In this document: piece after piece, positions 20,856-30,660 of the stretch
How positions within the stretch are numbered: the first letter of the stretch is position 1
Layout of the letters: every line of letters starts with the position of its first letter
Assembly (NCBI GenBank): GCA_903858815.1
Contig: CAIOKE010000311.1
Location: 20,807-84,806, forward strand
DNA: 64,000 bases
Direction of reading: 5' to 3'
Source: an uncultured Planctomycetaceae bacterium
GTDB taxonomy: Bacteria > Planctomycetota > Planctomycetia > Planctomycetales > Planctomycetaceae
Notes under the pieces: generated by a model
Told to the model about the DNA's origin: nothing
Databases searched by the model: none
The model's input: only the letters and a program-made list of their open reading frames with translations
Translations under genes and position numbers: made by a program

Positions 20856-22127
20856 TTGCCCAGCTTTGTGAACGGCTGCCCCGTACTGAGTCGTAACTCA
20901 AGAAAGCGAGCGTTGCAGCCATTCAAAAGTCGCAGTCGGTACTTCCGCCGCTGCATCGTCATGAATGGCTGCACCCGTCCATTCGCCAGCCAGACATCGC
21001 CCAGCTGCCCATTGTGATCCAGCAGGTTGTAAAACAGAGTCCCATCCGGATTGAACTTCCGATCCTGCAGCACCAGTGGAATATCATAAGCTGTGGCTGG
21101 CAGCACATTGCTGCGAATCAAATCGTCCTCCAGTTGATCCGTCACAAGGTAGAAACCCGCCAGGCCATACCAAACGTTGGGCCCTGCTACGTCCATCGCA
21201 TGATCATGAAACCACATCGTCGAAGGACTCTCGGAAAAGTCATACTGAGCATTCCGCAAGGGCACAGTATTCGGATAGAAATAATCGCGAGCTCGGCCGG
21301 GCAGCACATAAAAATTCGGGTAACCATCGGAATGGGCCGGACTGTGACCACCGTGCAGATGCGTTGAGAGCTCCACATCCAGCTCATTATACGTACGCAC
21401 CACCACCGGCTGACCCACTCGAGCCCGTATCGTGGGCCCCGGGATTCTGCCCCCATAGCCATAACCCGGCGTCCGCACCCCCGGCACATACTCATGCACC
21501 ACACGCTGCACACGCAGATCGTAATACTGAGTCGGATAGAGCTCCAAAAAGGACTGGTCGGGAAACTCAGCGTAACGACGGTCGAAAAACTCAGGAGCAA
21601 TCCCGTGAAAGACGGCACCCGGTTGCCACGGAGCAACCCCGACTGATGTCGGCTGCAGATCCAACGGAACTGAACAAGGCTGCGTGAATGGCTGATAGCC
21701 TCCTGGTATGACCGCCACTGCTGCACCGCCTGCAGGGCCACGCCGCCGGTTTACAGCACGTGACTGGCTTACTGAACCTGCCGGCTTTCTGTCGTTTGAA
21801 CCGTCCCCGGAAGACGCGATGCCTCCCAACGAGACACCCACTCCGGCACCAACGCCACGAACCAGCACACCACGCCGATCAACTGTGTTTCGCATTGCCA
21901 GACCCGCCTCTGCCACTGGAAAACAATCAAAGTCACCAGAAGCAAACGTTCAGCAGTTCAGGTGCCGAAAAATTTATTTCCCCTGACTTAAAAAAGAACT
22001 TCTGAAATCCCGGTAAAAACACAGGCTTGTCAGGGAATGCAAAAGAACGCAGTAAACAAAAACTTACCAAAGGTGCTGACCACTGTACCAACACCGGAAC
22101 GACACAAACCTGATCACTTGACCAGAG

Positions 22128-22140
22128 CCCCCCCCCCCCC
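22128..22140. repeat. Homopolymer C13 tract
   Basis: Direct reading of sequence between the divergent MCO pseudogene and the 22335 ORF. Confidence 0.9.
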
Positions 22141-22334
22141 GTCATCTGATAACCCGCATTACACGGCACATCTGACAGTTCCGGCGCAATCGTAGAATTG
22201 CATACTGGCTCAGACCCAATTCTCTCCAAATCCGAACTACCACTAAACTCAAGTTGCCCATCTCCGGGTGTCAAGGCATGATTGACAGAGTGTAAATGGG
22301 TAAATTCCCGGCCTTCAGGTATTCAGGTTGCAAC

Positions 22335-22577
22335 ATGTCGGACACCAATCTGCTGAAATCATCAGTTCCTGGCTTCATCGATCGCCGTTCACGCAGCAAT
22401 GACAACGCGCCGGAAGGTGTCGAACGACGGCAATTCCGTGACGGTGATCGCTCGCTGCGACCAGAAGTAGCAGAACTGGCAGACGCTATCGATGACTACA
22501 AAATCAGCCATCGACGTCGCTTCATCACCTTCGAAGAACTCTACGAAGTGATGATGTCACTCGGTTACCACCGCTGA
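22335..22577 (+). CDS. Small hypothetical protein (80 aa)
   Basis: MSDTNLLKSSVPGFIDRRSRSNDNAPEGVERRQF...FITFEELYEVMMSLGYHR; non-low-complexity, followed by hairpin. Confidence 0.65.
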   Translation: MSDTNLLKSSVPGFIDRRSRSNDNAPEGVERRQFRDGDRSLRPEVAELADAIDDYKISHRRRFITFEELYEVMMSLGYHR

Positions 22578-22607
22578 AACCCAGAGTTTTAAATCGCACA
22601 CCACACG

Positions 22608-22630
22608 GCCCGCCGACCCCGTCGGTGGGC
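22608..22630 (+). terminator. Hairpin after the 80-aa ORF, possible terminator without U-tract
   Basis: GCCCGCCGAC CCC GTCGGTGGGC, 10-bp stem with one G-U. Confidence 0.4.
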
Positions 22631-22958
22631 TGGTCCCGTTTACTGTCGCCCTTCTGCCCCCCCCCGCCTGCAACCCACCCCCCGCTCCCGCCATCACACA
22701 AAGCCACCAGGTGGCGAGAGTAGACGACCCATTTCCGGACGCTGGCTGCCATCGCTCAAGCTAATCAGTCTCCGCCGCAGCAGTCCCTGCGGCAGCCCGC
22801 CTGCCTTTACAAGTCCCGTCGGGAGAGCCCATTCCACGCCACGCCAAATCGCGGCCACGCCCTCCGGAATAGAACGTCAACTGCAGACACATCCGAGACG
22901 CTCGTCGTTATCACTTCTCTCACGCCACAGCCGTATGCTGTCATGCAGACCGATGCAT

Positions 22959-23876
22959 TTACCGCGTTGGCCTGTAAAGATCAACACGGTCATGCGTCGT
23001 ATACAGGCGCCAGCCTGAGTCATCATGCAGCAGCATCCCGCTCGAACGATTCTCAGACACCGGCCGCAAAGGCTCTTTCGCTCTCGTCCAGTGCAGCAGA
23101 TCATCAGACTCAGCCACAAATGGACACCATCGTCGAGGCTTCTCAGGATCACCTGTGCCATGCAGAACTGCCACGTAACGATTACCCACTCGCTGGATCT
23201 GATTCAACGCAATCATCCGTGAACTCCACGGCTCCGGACCCGGCACCATCACCGGTTCGTCACGAACATTTGTCCAGACCCGCAGATCATCGGAAACAGC
23301 CAGCCAAACCCCCAGATCGCGACGCTCATACAACAGATACCATCGACCATCACGCACCAGTCCATTCGGAGTTCCAAAAGGACCAGCAGGTATCGGGCTG
23401 CCATCTCGCAGTCTCACATCCAGAGTCCCCACACGCTGCCACGCAATTCCATCGTCAGAAGTCATCAGCTGGGCCTGATCATTCACACCCTCAGAAAACA
23501 TGTAGTAACGGTCCGCATGCCGTACCACCATCATGTCCTCTACCCAATAGTCTGCAACCAGCGGCTCCGTGCCATACCGCTGCCATTGCACACCGTCTCG
23601 CGATGTTGCATAACCCAGCTTCATCTGCAGCGGCTGACGCTCAGGGTCATACCCTGTATACCACATCCTCCACTGCTCACCCTCCCGCATGATCCAGCCC
23701 CGTTCTCGTATCTTTGCGTCCCACTCTCCTGGACGCCCGGTCAGAAGGGGTGTCTCATGAACCGCTTCAAAGGCCCTCGGTAATTCCTGCCCCTCCACAC
23801 CCCCGCACACGCCACTCAACGTCCCCACAAGACAGATAACCTGCAATGCCCTGCGACACCACACTCCAGTGATCAT
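22959..23876 (-). CDS. Secreted five-bladed beta-propeller glycosidase-like protein (GH43/GH32-like)
   Basis: Repeats of W-MWYTGYD, LGYATSRDGVQW, YYMFSEG, TSDDGIAW; signal peptide at MITGVWCRRALQVICLVGTLSG. Confidence 0.7.
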   Translation of the reverse strand: MITGVWCRRALQVICLVGTLSGVCGGVEGQELPRAFEAVHETPLLTGRPGEWDAKIRERGWIMREGEQWRMWYTGYDPERQPLQMKLGYATSRDGVQWQRYGTEPLVADYWVEDMMVVRHADRYYMFSEGVNDQAQLMTSDDGIAWQRVGTLDVRLRDGSPIPAGPFGTPNGLVRDGRWYLLYERRDLGVWLAVSDDLRVWTNVRDEPVMVPGPEPWSSRMIALNQIQRVGNRYVAVLHGTGDPEKPRRWCPFVAESDDLLHWTRAKEPLRPVSENRSSGMLLHDDSGWRLYTTHDRVDLYRPTR

Positions 23877-24160
23877 GCCCAACTCCCTCAGCACAAAAAA
23901 TTCAATGCAAAATCCGTTGCGCACCTGACCTGTACATCGCCAACGGAAAAACAATCCGGGCAGGGGCGAGAAGGAAGTCCTTTTCGTGCCTTCGACACCG
24001 TTTGTGATTCAAATACGCCCCACCCGCTCCCACCCGTCGGCTGCCACTGAACTAAACGCGTGCTCGGCGGCCATACCCGCCGGTTCGGCCGTGGCCCCAC
24101 ACTCCCAATGGATACTTCACCTGCTTTGAACACTGGCTACTGATCAACGAAAAGCCTACG

Positions 24161-24188
24161 AAAAGAGCCCGGCAGGACCGCCGGGCTC
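24161..24188 (-). terminator. Intrinsic terminator downstream of DUF1080 gene
   Basis: Minus strand GAGCCCGGCGGTCCTGCCGGGCTCTTTT. Confidence 0.8.
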
Positions 24189-24226
24189 AGAAGCTGCTGA
24201 CTTCAGCCTGTCACTTGCCGACATCC

Positions 24227-25540
24227 TCAATCCGGCAAACGACGGATGCTGATGTTCCGGAAACTGACGGCGTCGCCGTGACCAGCGAAACCGAAATACC
24301 CGGTCTTACGTTCTTTCCCGGGATGCGGACGACCACCCATGTACTCAGTGACCTTCGCCAGATCTGCATTCAGAATCACATTTCCGTTCAATTCCACGCG
24401 AATCGAACTGCCGTTCACTGTAACTTCCTGGAAGTTCCACTGCCCAGCCGGACGCAGAAAGCCTCGCTCCGCCGCAACCATGCCATAGGCCGAGCCATGG
24501 TACTGGCGAGCATCAAGTTTTGCATAGTTGGCATGCTCTGAATCCAGAACCTGCAACTCACACATAGCATCGTAAGCAGGATCACCCTTGCCATCCGTGC
24601 GAATCGCCAGACCATTGTTGCCGGACGGTGGAGTACTGAACTGAAGCCGAACCACGAAGTTCGCATACTCATCGGCAGTGTGCAGGATTCCGCCCTTGCC
24701 TTCGCGACAGCGAATTGCACCATCCACCACTTCATAGTTATCAACTGCCCCGGACCAGCCCTTCAGATCACTGCCGCTGAACACGGAAACAAATCCGTCT
24801 GAGTCTCGCTCGCCCAGAATCTTCGCAGACTCTTCGGCACTGATCTCTCGCAGGAAAATATTCTTCCAGCGAATTTCACCGCCATGCGTCTGCAGACAGA
24901 TCGGACCACTGGCGAACAATGGCTTCTGACGATCCCAGAAGTTCTCCATGATTGCATTATCAACAACCATCTTTCCGTTCAGCCAGACTGACGTGCGAGC
25001 ACCAATCTGACGAATCCGGAAACTGTTCCATTCACCGAACGCCTTGTCAGCCAGCACAGCAGGATCCTTGCCCGGAGCCCCCGCGCTGTTGTTCCACAGA
25101 CCGCCACTGCCCTTGTCAGCACCCAGTTTGAACTTGGCCTCTTCAGTGAAGTCCCAGATCTGAACCTGCGGATTGGCTTTCAGATAGATCCCCGAATCCG
25201 CCTTCGGCACCGTCCGATAGTCAATCAGCAGTTCGTAATCCGTGTACTCCCTGTCAGTTACCAGATACGCACCCTGACCATCATTCACAAGGTCACCGTT
25301 CTGCACTGACCAGTGCTGCTTCGCGTCAGCAGTCCACTCCTCAATCTGCTTTTTTCGCATCTCTTCGGGCATGCGAGCCAGATCGCGGGGATCGAAATGC
25401 GGCATCCCGTGCCAGCCTTCCAGATCTTTTCCGTTGAAAATGGCATGGAAACCTTCTGGTGGTTCGGCAGCGCCTGCAACTGCAGACACCACTGTCAGGA
25501 ACGCGGTGGCAAGGACTGCCAGGAATGGCGTTCGAAGCAT
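24227..25540 (-). CDS. Secreted protein with two DUF1080 (3-keto-disaccharide hydrolase-like) domains
   Basis: FHAIFNGKDLEGWHG and FVSVFSGSDLKGWSG starts; GEWNSFRI/GQWNFQEVTV; signal peptide. Confidence 0.88.
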   Translation of the reverse strand: MLRTPFLAVLATAFLTVVSAVAGAAEPPEGFHAIFNGKDLEGWHGMPHFDPRDLARMPEEMRKKQIEEWTADAKQHWSVQNGDLVNDGQGAYLVTDREYTDYELLIDYRTVPKADSGIYLKANPQVQIWDFTEEAKFKLGADKGSGGLWNNSAGAPGKDPAVLADKAFGEWNSFRIRQIGARTSVWLNGKMVVDNAIMENFWDRQKPLFASGPICLQTHGGEIRWKNIFLREISAEESAKILGERDSDGFVSVFSGSDLKGWSGAVDNYEVVDGAIRCREGKGGILHTADEYANFVVRLQFSTPPSGNNGLAIRTDGKGDPAYDAMCELQVLDSEHANYAKLDARQYHGSAYGMVAAERGFLRPAGQWNFQEVTVNGSSIRVELNGNVILNADLAKVTEYMGGRPHPGKERKTGYFGFAGHGDAVSFRNISIRRLPD

Positions 25541-25733
25541 AAGTACAATCTCCGGTAGGCGGGATCAGAATGTCAAAGCCCCCGTTTGAGCCCATAAGCG
25601 CACTGCAGCACACCGCAGCATGCCTTAAACACTGCCTCAAACAGGATTTGGCCCGGCAGAATAGTCGAAATCTGACGCTCGTCCAACACCGAGAACGGTT
25701 TGTGATGGAATTTTCATCACGGTTTCCTGCGAT

Positions 25734-27671
25734 TCACCCGCGTGGCTCTGCATCGTCTGCACCCGAATGCAACTCCCGAACAAACAGGACGCGCCCCGTC
25801 TGCTCAAGCTCCGGCTCCAACTGCAGACGAAACTCGCCAGGCAAATCCATCTCCAGCAGCAACAAAACGCGATCCTCAGGGATTCGCACATCACCAATCC
25901 GCGTCCGCCCCGGCCTGACAAGGGCTCGTCGCAGCAGTCCCTGAGTCCTCTCGCGACGCTTCAATGCCTCCTCAGTCAATTCCTCTGCCGCGCCCCCGAA
26001 TGCACCTGAGCTGATCCCGCCGGCACCAGCAGCCGGTGTCAGCAGCGGCATCGCAAAATTCTCATACTGCGGCCTCAGGAAATCCCCCAGAGAAACTCGG
26101 CCCGACAGACGCAGTCGAAACTGACGATTTGACGCAGACCACTCCAGGGGCCAGATCTCCGATCGATACATCACCCACGCCGCATCGCCCTCCCGCCACG
26201 GTAACTGCACCCCACTGGAAATCACCAGCCCCGTCAGATTTCCCGCCGTCACTGAAAACTGACTCAGCCCCAGTCCCCAGTCTGCCAGCTGGACACGCGA
26301 ACGCGACACAACCAGTTCACGACTGTAAGGAGGAATACGACAGCTGTACTCCGCCTCCGTTCCCACCGATGCCGTTGCCGTGACGCGTTCATCCTGCACA
26401 CCGGAGGCCAGCAGCGTCTGTCGCTGCGACTCACGCATCGTGTAGTCCGCCCCCTCAGTTACAAACAATTGCCGAAATGCCAGCACATCCCAGTGCCGCG
26501 AATCCTCAGCCACCGCCACCATGTCCGCACGACACGAACGCACCTCCTGATAACCTCGCCGGCCAACCCAGAGGAACAGAGCACTGAACAGTACCACCGC
26601 TCCGCCAATCGCCACCAACGGCCACGGAAATCGAATATCCCGCTGATTCGAAAACCACCACGCACCTGGGTACAACGCCAGCACATAGAACAATGCGAGG
26701 CAGGCAATCAGCACACTGTTATGCTTCGGCTCAGATGTCGCCCGTAAACGTTCCAGAATCCCTTCGTCGTCACGCAGACGCTGATCTCCCGGCTGCAGCT
26801 GGACCCGCGCAACCTGCGACGTTTCATCCCCACGCTCCAGTGTCAGCACCGAGCTCACCAGCGATTCTGTCAGACCAGCACGCTGCAACTCATGTCGCAC
26901 CACCTGACCAGCACCCACTGCAAATGTTTCAAAAGGCTCGTTCAAACCCGACAGAATTCCCGAAAACCGCAGCCGTTGACCATTCGCATCCAGCAGCAGA
27001 TGCAGCTCACCACCCCGCTGTAACCAGCTCAGCATAGCCGCCTGCCTCGGCTCCTCCCAGTCAGGTACATGATCAAGAAATACCGCATGCAGACCATGCG
27101 TCGCTGTTGACCACGGAGGAAATACTTCCTCAGACAAATGCTTCACTGTCGTCGGTACCCGCTCAAGACTGCCCGCACGATCCAGCAGCACTCCTGGCAG
27201 GATGCGTGCCTCACCCGGTTGCAGCCGATTGTCCTCCTCAATCAGTCGCGGCTGATCCAGCGGATCAAATGGAATCACTCCCTCCGACGTACGCAACTCC
27301 AGCTGCCATGTCGCATTCGGATCCGAAATCCACGGATAAAACTGCACCCAACGACGCCCGGCAGGCCCAAGAAATATCGACTGCGTATAGACAGCCCCCG
27401 ATGCTCGCAGACTACCGCTGACCATCTGCAGCGTCAGGACTCCCTCCACAGGATCACCAGCCAGATTGTCCAGCAACAGCGAAAGTGGCTGAAATTCGCC
27501 AGCCATCACCCGACCGTCAAATCCCCACACCTTCTCCGCCACCCGGACACGCCCGGCCAGTGCCATCTGCCCACATGCATCCGTCGCTGTCAGCAACAGA
27601 CACAACACCACTCCAAACAGTGCACCAAACCACCGCAGGTGAACGGTGCTCGGACGCCCAGTGGCCGTCAT
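25734..27671 (-). CDS. Membrane protein, beta-sandwich + GATase-like + TM segments
   Basis: Start MTATGRPSTVHLRW overlaps permease stop (ATGA); resembles 2123-4063 in architecture. Confidence 0.7.
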   Translation of the reverse strand: MTATGRPSTVHLRWFGALFGVVLCLLLTATDACGQMALAGRVRVAEKVWGFDGRVMAGEFQPLSLLLDNLAGDPVEGVLTLQMVSGSLRASGAVYTQSIFLGPAGRRWVQFYPWISDPNATWQLELRTSEGVIPFDPLDQPRLIEEDNRLQPGEARILPGVLLDRAGSLERVPTTVKHLSEEVFPPWSTATHGLHAVFLDHVPDWEEPRQAAMLSWLQRGGELHLLLDANGQRLRFSGILSGLNEPFETFAVGAGQVVRHELQRAGLTESLVSSVLTLERGDETSQVARVQLQPGDQRLRDDEGILERLRATSEPKHNSVLIACLALFYVLALYPGAWWFSNQRDIRFPWPLVAIGGAVVLFSALFLWVGRRGYQEVRSCRADMVAVAEDSRHWDVLAFRQLFVTEGADYTMRESQRQTLLASGVQDERVTATASVGTEAEYSCRIPPYSRELVVSRSRVQLADWGLGLSQFSVTAGNLTGLVISSGVQLPWREGDAAWVMYRSEIWPLEWSASNRQFRLRLSGRVSLGDFLRPQYENFAMPLLTPAAGAGGISSGAFGGAAEELTEEALKRRERTQGLLRRALVRPGRTRIGDVRIPEDRVLLLLEMDLPGEFRLQLEPELEQTGRVLFVRELHSGADDAEPRG

Positions 27672-29614
27672 CGACCGACTCCCGAAAACAAACTCTTCAC
27701 TGCCCCGGATTCCCACTCGGATTCATCCACCCGCCCCAGCAGCCACTGCGAACGTCGTAATACCAGCGCACGCAGTGTCCGCAGCAGTATCCAATGCCAC
27801 GCGACCACCCCCAGACACAGGAACAGCCTGAGCAAAGGAAAGTTTATGCCATACAGACCCTCGAGCGATTCTGTGGAATAACCATACGGCCGAGGCTCCA
27901 TCGACCACAACAGCGACTGTGTCGCCTGCAGCGACCCATCAATCCGAAATAACTGGCGAACTGCATTACCCACCGTGACCTCCAGCGGGCCCCGCAGTTC
28001 CGACTGACCTGCAAAGATCCGCTCCTGACCCACCACAAACCATGAAACACCGGCAAGCCCGAGGGCCACGGTTACAGCCGCAAAAACCGATCGCGCCTGC
28101 GCACGCGCTCGACTTCCCACCAGCGCCGCCAGCCATGCCAGCAACTGCAGCGTGGTCCACGTCGAGAACACCGACAACACAGCATACGTCAGCAGCCACA
28201 ACAGCTGATTCAGATTGGCCAGACTGACCCCCAGTCCCGACTGCACAGTCATCATCACTAATGTCAGGTTCACCGTCAGAATCGGAGTCGCCAGCACCAG
28301 CAACAGCCGTCGCATACCCGCCACCTTCTGCAGCAGAATGTCGCGCCCGCTCAGCGGCGTCGACAACAGTGCGTCCAGAGTCTCACGAGTACGCTCAGAA
28401 CTGATCAGAGTTGATCCCTTCACAGTCACAATCATCAGTGCCAGCAACCACGCCAGCAGCCACAGCGGCGTCAACCCACTGGACGTGTTCGAATTCACCG
28501 AATACATCACCGACATCAGACACACAAACAGTGTCGGAAACTCCAGTACCACCAGAATTCGGATCAGATACCGCGCTCGCCCCATCGACTTCTTCTCACG
28601 CTCTCGCCACGTCACCGGATCCTCGTCCGGATACGATTCACGATCCGCAATAATCTGCACACCACCCGCCCGATCATTCAATCGCTGGAAAAAACCGTCC
28701 AGCATTCGAAATGCACGCAGCAACAGAGATGACTGACTGACAAACGCTCGCCGATACAACAGAAACCGCGTCGTCATCACACAAAACACCACCGTCAGCA
28801 TCGCAGGAATCGTCAGAACAAACGTCACCCGGATCGGCTCCTGACCAGCCCGGGCAACAAAACTGGTCACAGCAGCCCCTGCCATGATTGACCCACTCTG
28901 CCAGCCAAATGGGCCAGCTAACGCCCCCATCAGCAATTGCCAGATCACGTATGGCGTCGGGACCAGCACGGGATTCAGCCGAATCAACGTAAAGATCACC
29001 GCCGACAGCACGTACGATGCGACAAACGCTCCCACCGTCGTCGTATACCACGCACTGCACATCAGACCAATCGACGCATACAGCAGACACTCCCACAAAA
29101 TCAGCCAGATCGTCGCCAGCAACACACGCTGATCCACACCACCCAGAGAATACACAAATGCCAGCATCGGAAATGTCAGCAGCAGAAAAGTCAGCATCGG
29201 TACCAGACGACTGAGCAGCTTCTCAAACACTATCGTCAGAGGTGTCAGCCGAGTCACAAACAGGGTGCCCAGCGTATTCCGCTCCTTCTCGATCGTAATC
29301 GAACCGCAAACCATCGATGGCATCAGCAACTGCACCGCCAGAAACAACAGCGGCACCAGTCGCGGAAACAACACTTCACCAGCACCCATCAGACTGGCCG
29401 CAGGAACTCCCAATGCCCCACCGAAAGCCCACATGCCTCGTTGCTGCTGCTGCTGCTGCCAGGCACTCAGAACGTTCTGCGACACCCATAACACCCACGC
29501 CAGCAGCACCATGGCCCCCAGACTGCGCACAACATAAGTGCGTTTTCGAGCACTCAGCTCGGTCAACTCACGACGCAGCAGCGGCAGCTCTGGAACCAGT
29601 CGTGGGATCCTCAC
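27668..29614 (-). CDS. ABC-2 type transporter permease
   Basis: SITIEKERNTLGTLFVTRLTPL and ISSERTRETLDALLSTPLSGRDILLQKV motifs of ABC-2 permeases; multi-TM; ATGA overlap. Confidence 0.88.
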   Translation of the reverse strand: MRIPRLVPELPLLRRELTELSARKRTYVVRSLGAMVLLAWVLWVSQNVLSAWQQQQQQRGMWAFGGALGVPAASLMGAGEVLFPRLVPLLFLAVQLLMPSMVCGSITIEKERNTLGTLFVTRLTPLTIVFEKLLSRLVPMLTFLLLTFPMLAFVYSLGGVDQRVLLATIWLILWECLLYASIGLMCSAWYTTTVGAFVASYVLSAVIFTLIRLNPVLVPTPYVIWQLLMGALAGPFGWQSGSIMAGAAVTSFVARAGQEPIRVTFVLTIPAMLTVVFCVMTTRFLLYRRAFVSQSSLLLRAFRMLDGFFQRLNDRAGGVQIIADRESYPDEDPVTWREREKKSMGRARYLIRILVVLEFPTLFVCLMSVMYSVNSNTSSGLTPLWLLAWLLALMIVTVKGSTLISSERTRETLDALLSTPLSGRDILLQKVAGMRRLLLVLATPILTVNLTLVMMTVQSGLGVSLANLNQLLWLLTYAVLSVFSTWTTLQLLAWLAALVGSRARAQARSVFAAVTVALGLAGVSWFVVGQERIFAGQSELRGPLEVTVGNAVRQLFRIDGSLQATQSLLWSMEPRPYGYSTESLEGLYGINFPLLRLFLCLGVVAWHWILLRTLRALVLRRSQWLLGRVDESEWESGAVKSLFSGVGR

Positions 29615-30594
29615 GCTGTCTTCCCCTCGGTCAGCTTCATAAACGCCGTCTCCATATCCATCGCCTCCGGCTGCAGCATCGTCAGACGCGCACCCGCCGC
29701 CACCAGACCCGCATGCAGATCCGCAATCGATAAATCCTCCTCACGCAACCGCAATGCCCAGCGATCCACCTGCTGCTCAACCGATTCCACACCCGCAATC
29801 GCTCGCACCTTCTCCAGCAGCTCAGGCCCCGCATTGTCCGCCCGAATATGAACCACTCGCATCAACTGCAGCTGACGATAAATCTCATTCAGCGAACCCT
29901 CGGCAACCATTCGCCCCAGTTCGATAATCCCAATCCGAGTACATAACTGCGCTAACTCACTCAGAATATGACTGCTGATCAGAATCGTCTTCCCCATTTC
30001 ACGCAAAGCCTTCAACAACTCCCGCATCTCAATTCGCGCTCGAGGATCCAGACCACTCGACGGTTCGTCCAGCAGCAGCACCTTCGGATCATGCAGCAGC
30101 ACACGCGCCAGTGCCAGACGCTGCTTCATCCCCCGGGACAAACCATCCACCGGCGAATGGGCCTTGTGAGTCATGTCGGTCAACGTCAGCACATCATCAA
30201 TCGTGCCCTTTCGCTTCGCACTCGGAATTCGATAGGCCGCAGCAAAAAAATGCAGATACTCCAGACTCGTCAGATCCTCATAAACACCAAAAAAGTCAGG
30301 CACAAACCCCATCACATCCCGGACCTTCTGCGGCTGCCTCAAGACATCCAGACCACACACATACGCCTGCCCCTGAAACTTAGGCTGCAGTGTCGCCAAC
30401 ACCCGAAACGTCGAAGATTTCCCGGCCCCGTTCGGACCGATAAACCCAAACACCTCCCCCTCCGGAATATCCAGAGAAATCCCCTTCACCGCCTCGAACC
30501 GGCCGTAAGTCACTCGCAGATTCCTCAGACTTATCGCCGCCGGACGCACACCCGACAACTGCACACCCGCATCAGCCGCCTGCTCACCCTGCAT
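29611..30594 (-). CDS. ABC transporter ATP-binding protein
   Basis: GPNGAGKSSTFRVL, LSRGMKQRLALARVLLHDPKVLLLDEPSSGLDP. Confidence 0.95.
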   Translation of the reverse strand: MQGEQAADAGVQLSGVRPAAISLRNLRVTYGRFEAVKGISLDIPEGEVFGFIGPNGAGKSSTFRVLATLQPKFQGQAYVCGLDVLRQPQKVRDVMGFVPDFFGVYEDLTSLEYLHFFAAAYRIPSAKRKGTIDDVLTLTDMTHKAHSPVDGLSRGMKQRLALARVLLHDPKVLLLDEPSSGLDPRARIEMRELLKALREMGKTILISSHILSELAQLCTRIGIIELGRMVAEGSLNEIYRQLQLMRVVHIRADNAGPELLEKVRAIAGVESVEQQVDRWALRLREEDLSIADLHAGLVAAGARLTMLQPEAMDMETAFMKLTEGKTA

Positions 30595-30660
30595 GACTCA
30601 CCTCCGCCACAACCGCACTCACAACCGCACTCACACTCAACCCGCCGTCTACCGCCGGTT

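Larger units (their letters stand above)
18847..21916 (-). pseudogene. Multicopper oxidase (589 aa when reconstructed) interrupted by an IS element
   Basis: N-part 20856-21916 and C-part 18847-19555 rejoin in frame as KLGKDSW|LYPAAIEQQ once the IS and one target duplication (1300 bp) are removed; retains HLHG, HDHAMD, HPVHVH, HCHTIEH...M ligands. Confidence 0.93.

Noticed and set aside
29440-29460. CAG/CTG repeat in the ABC permease
   Set aside because: Short run encoding six Gln in a coding sequence; too short to be notable.
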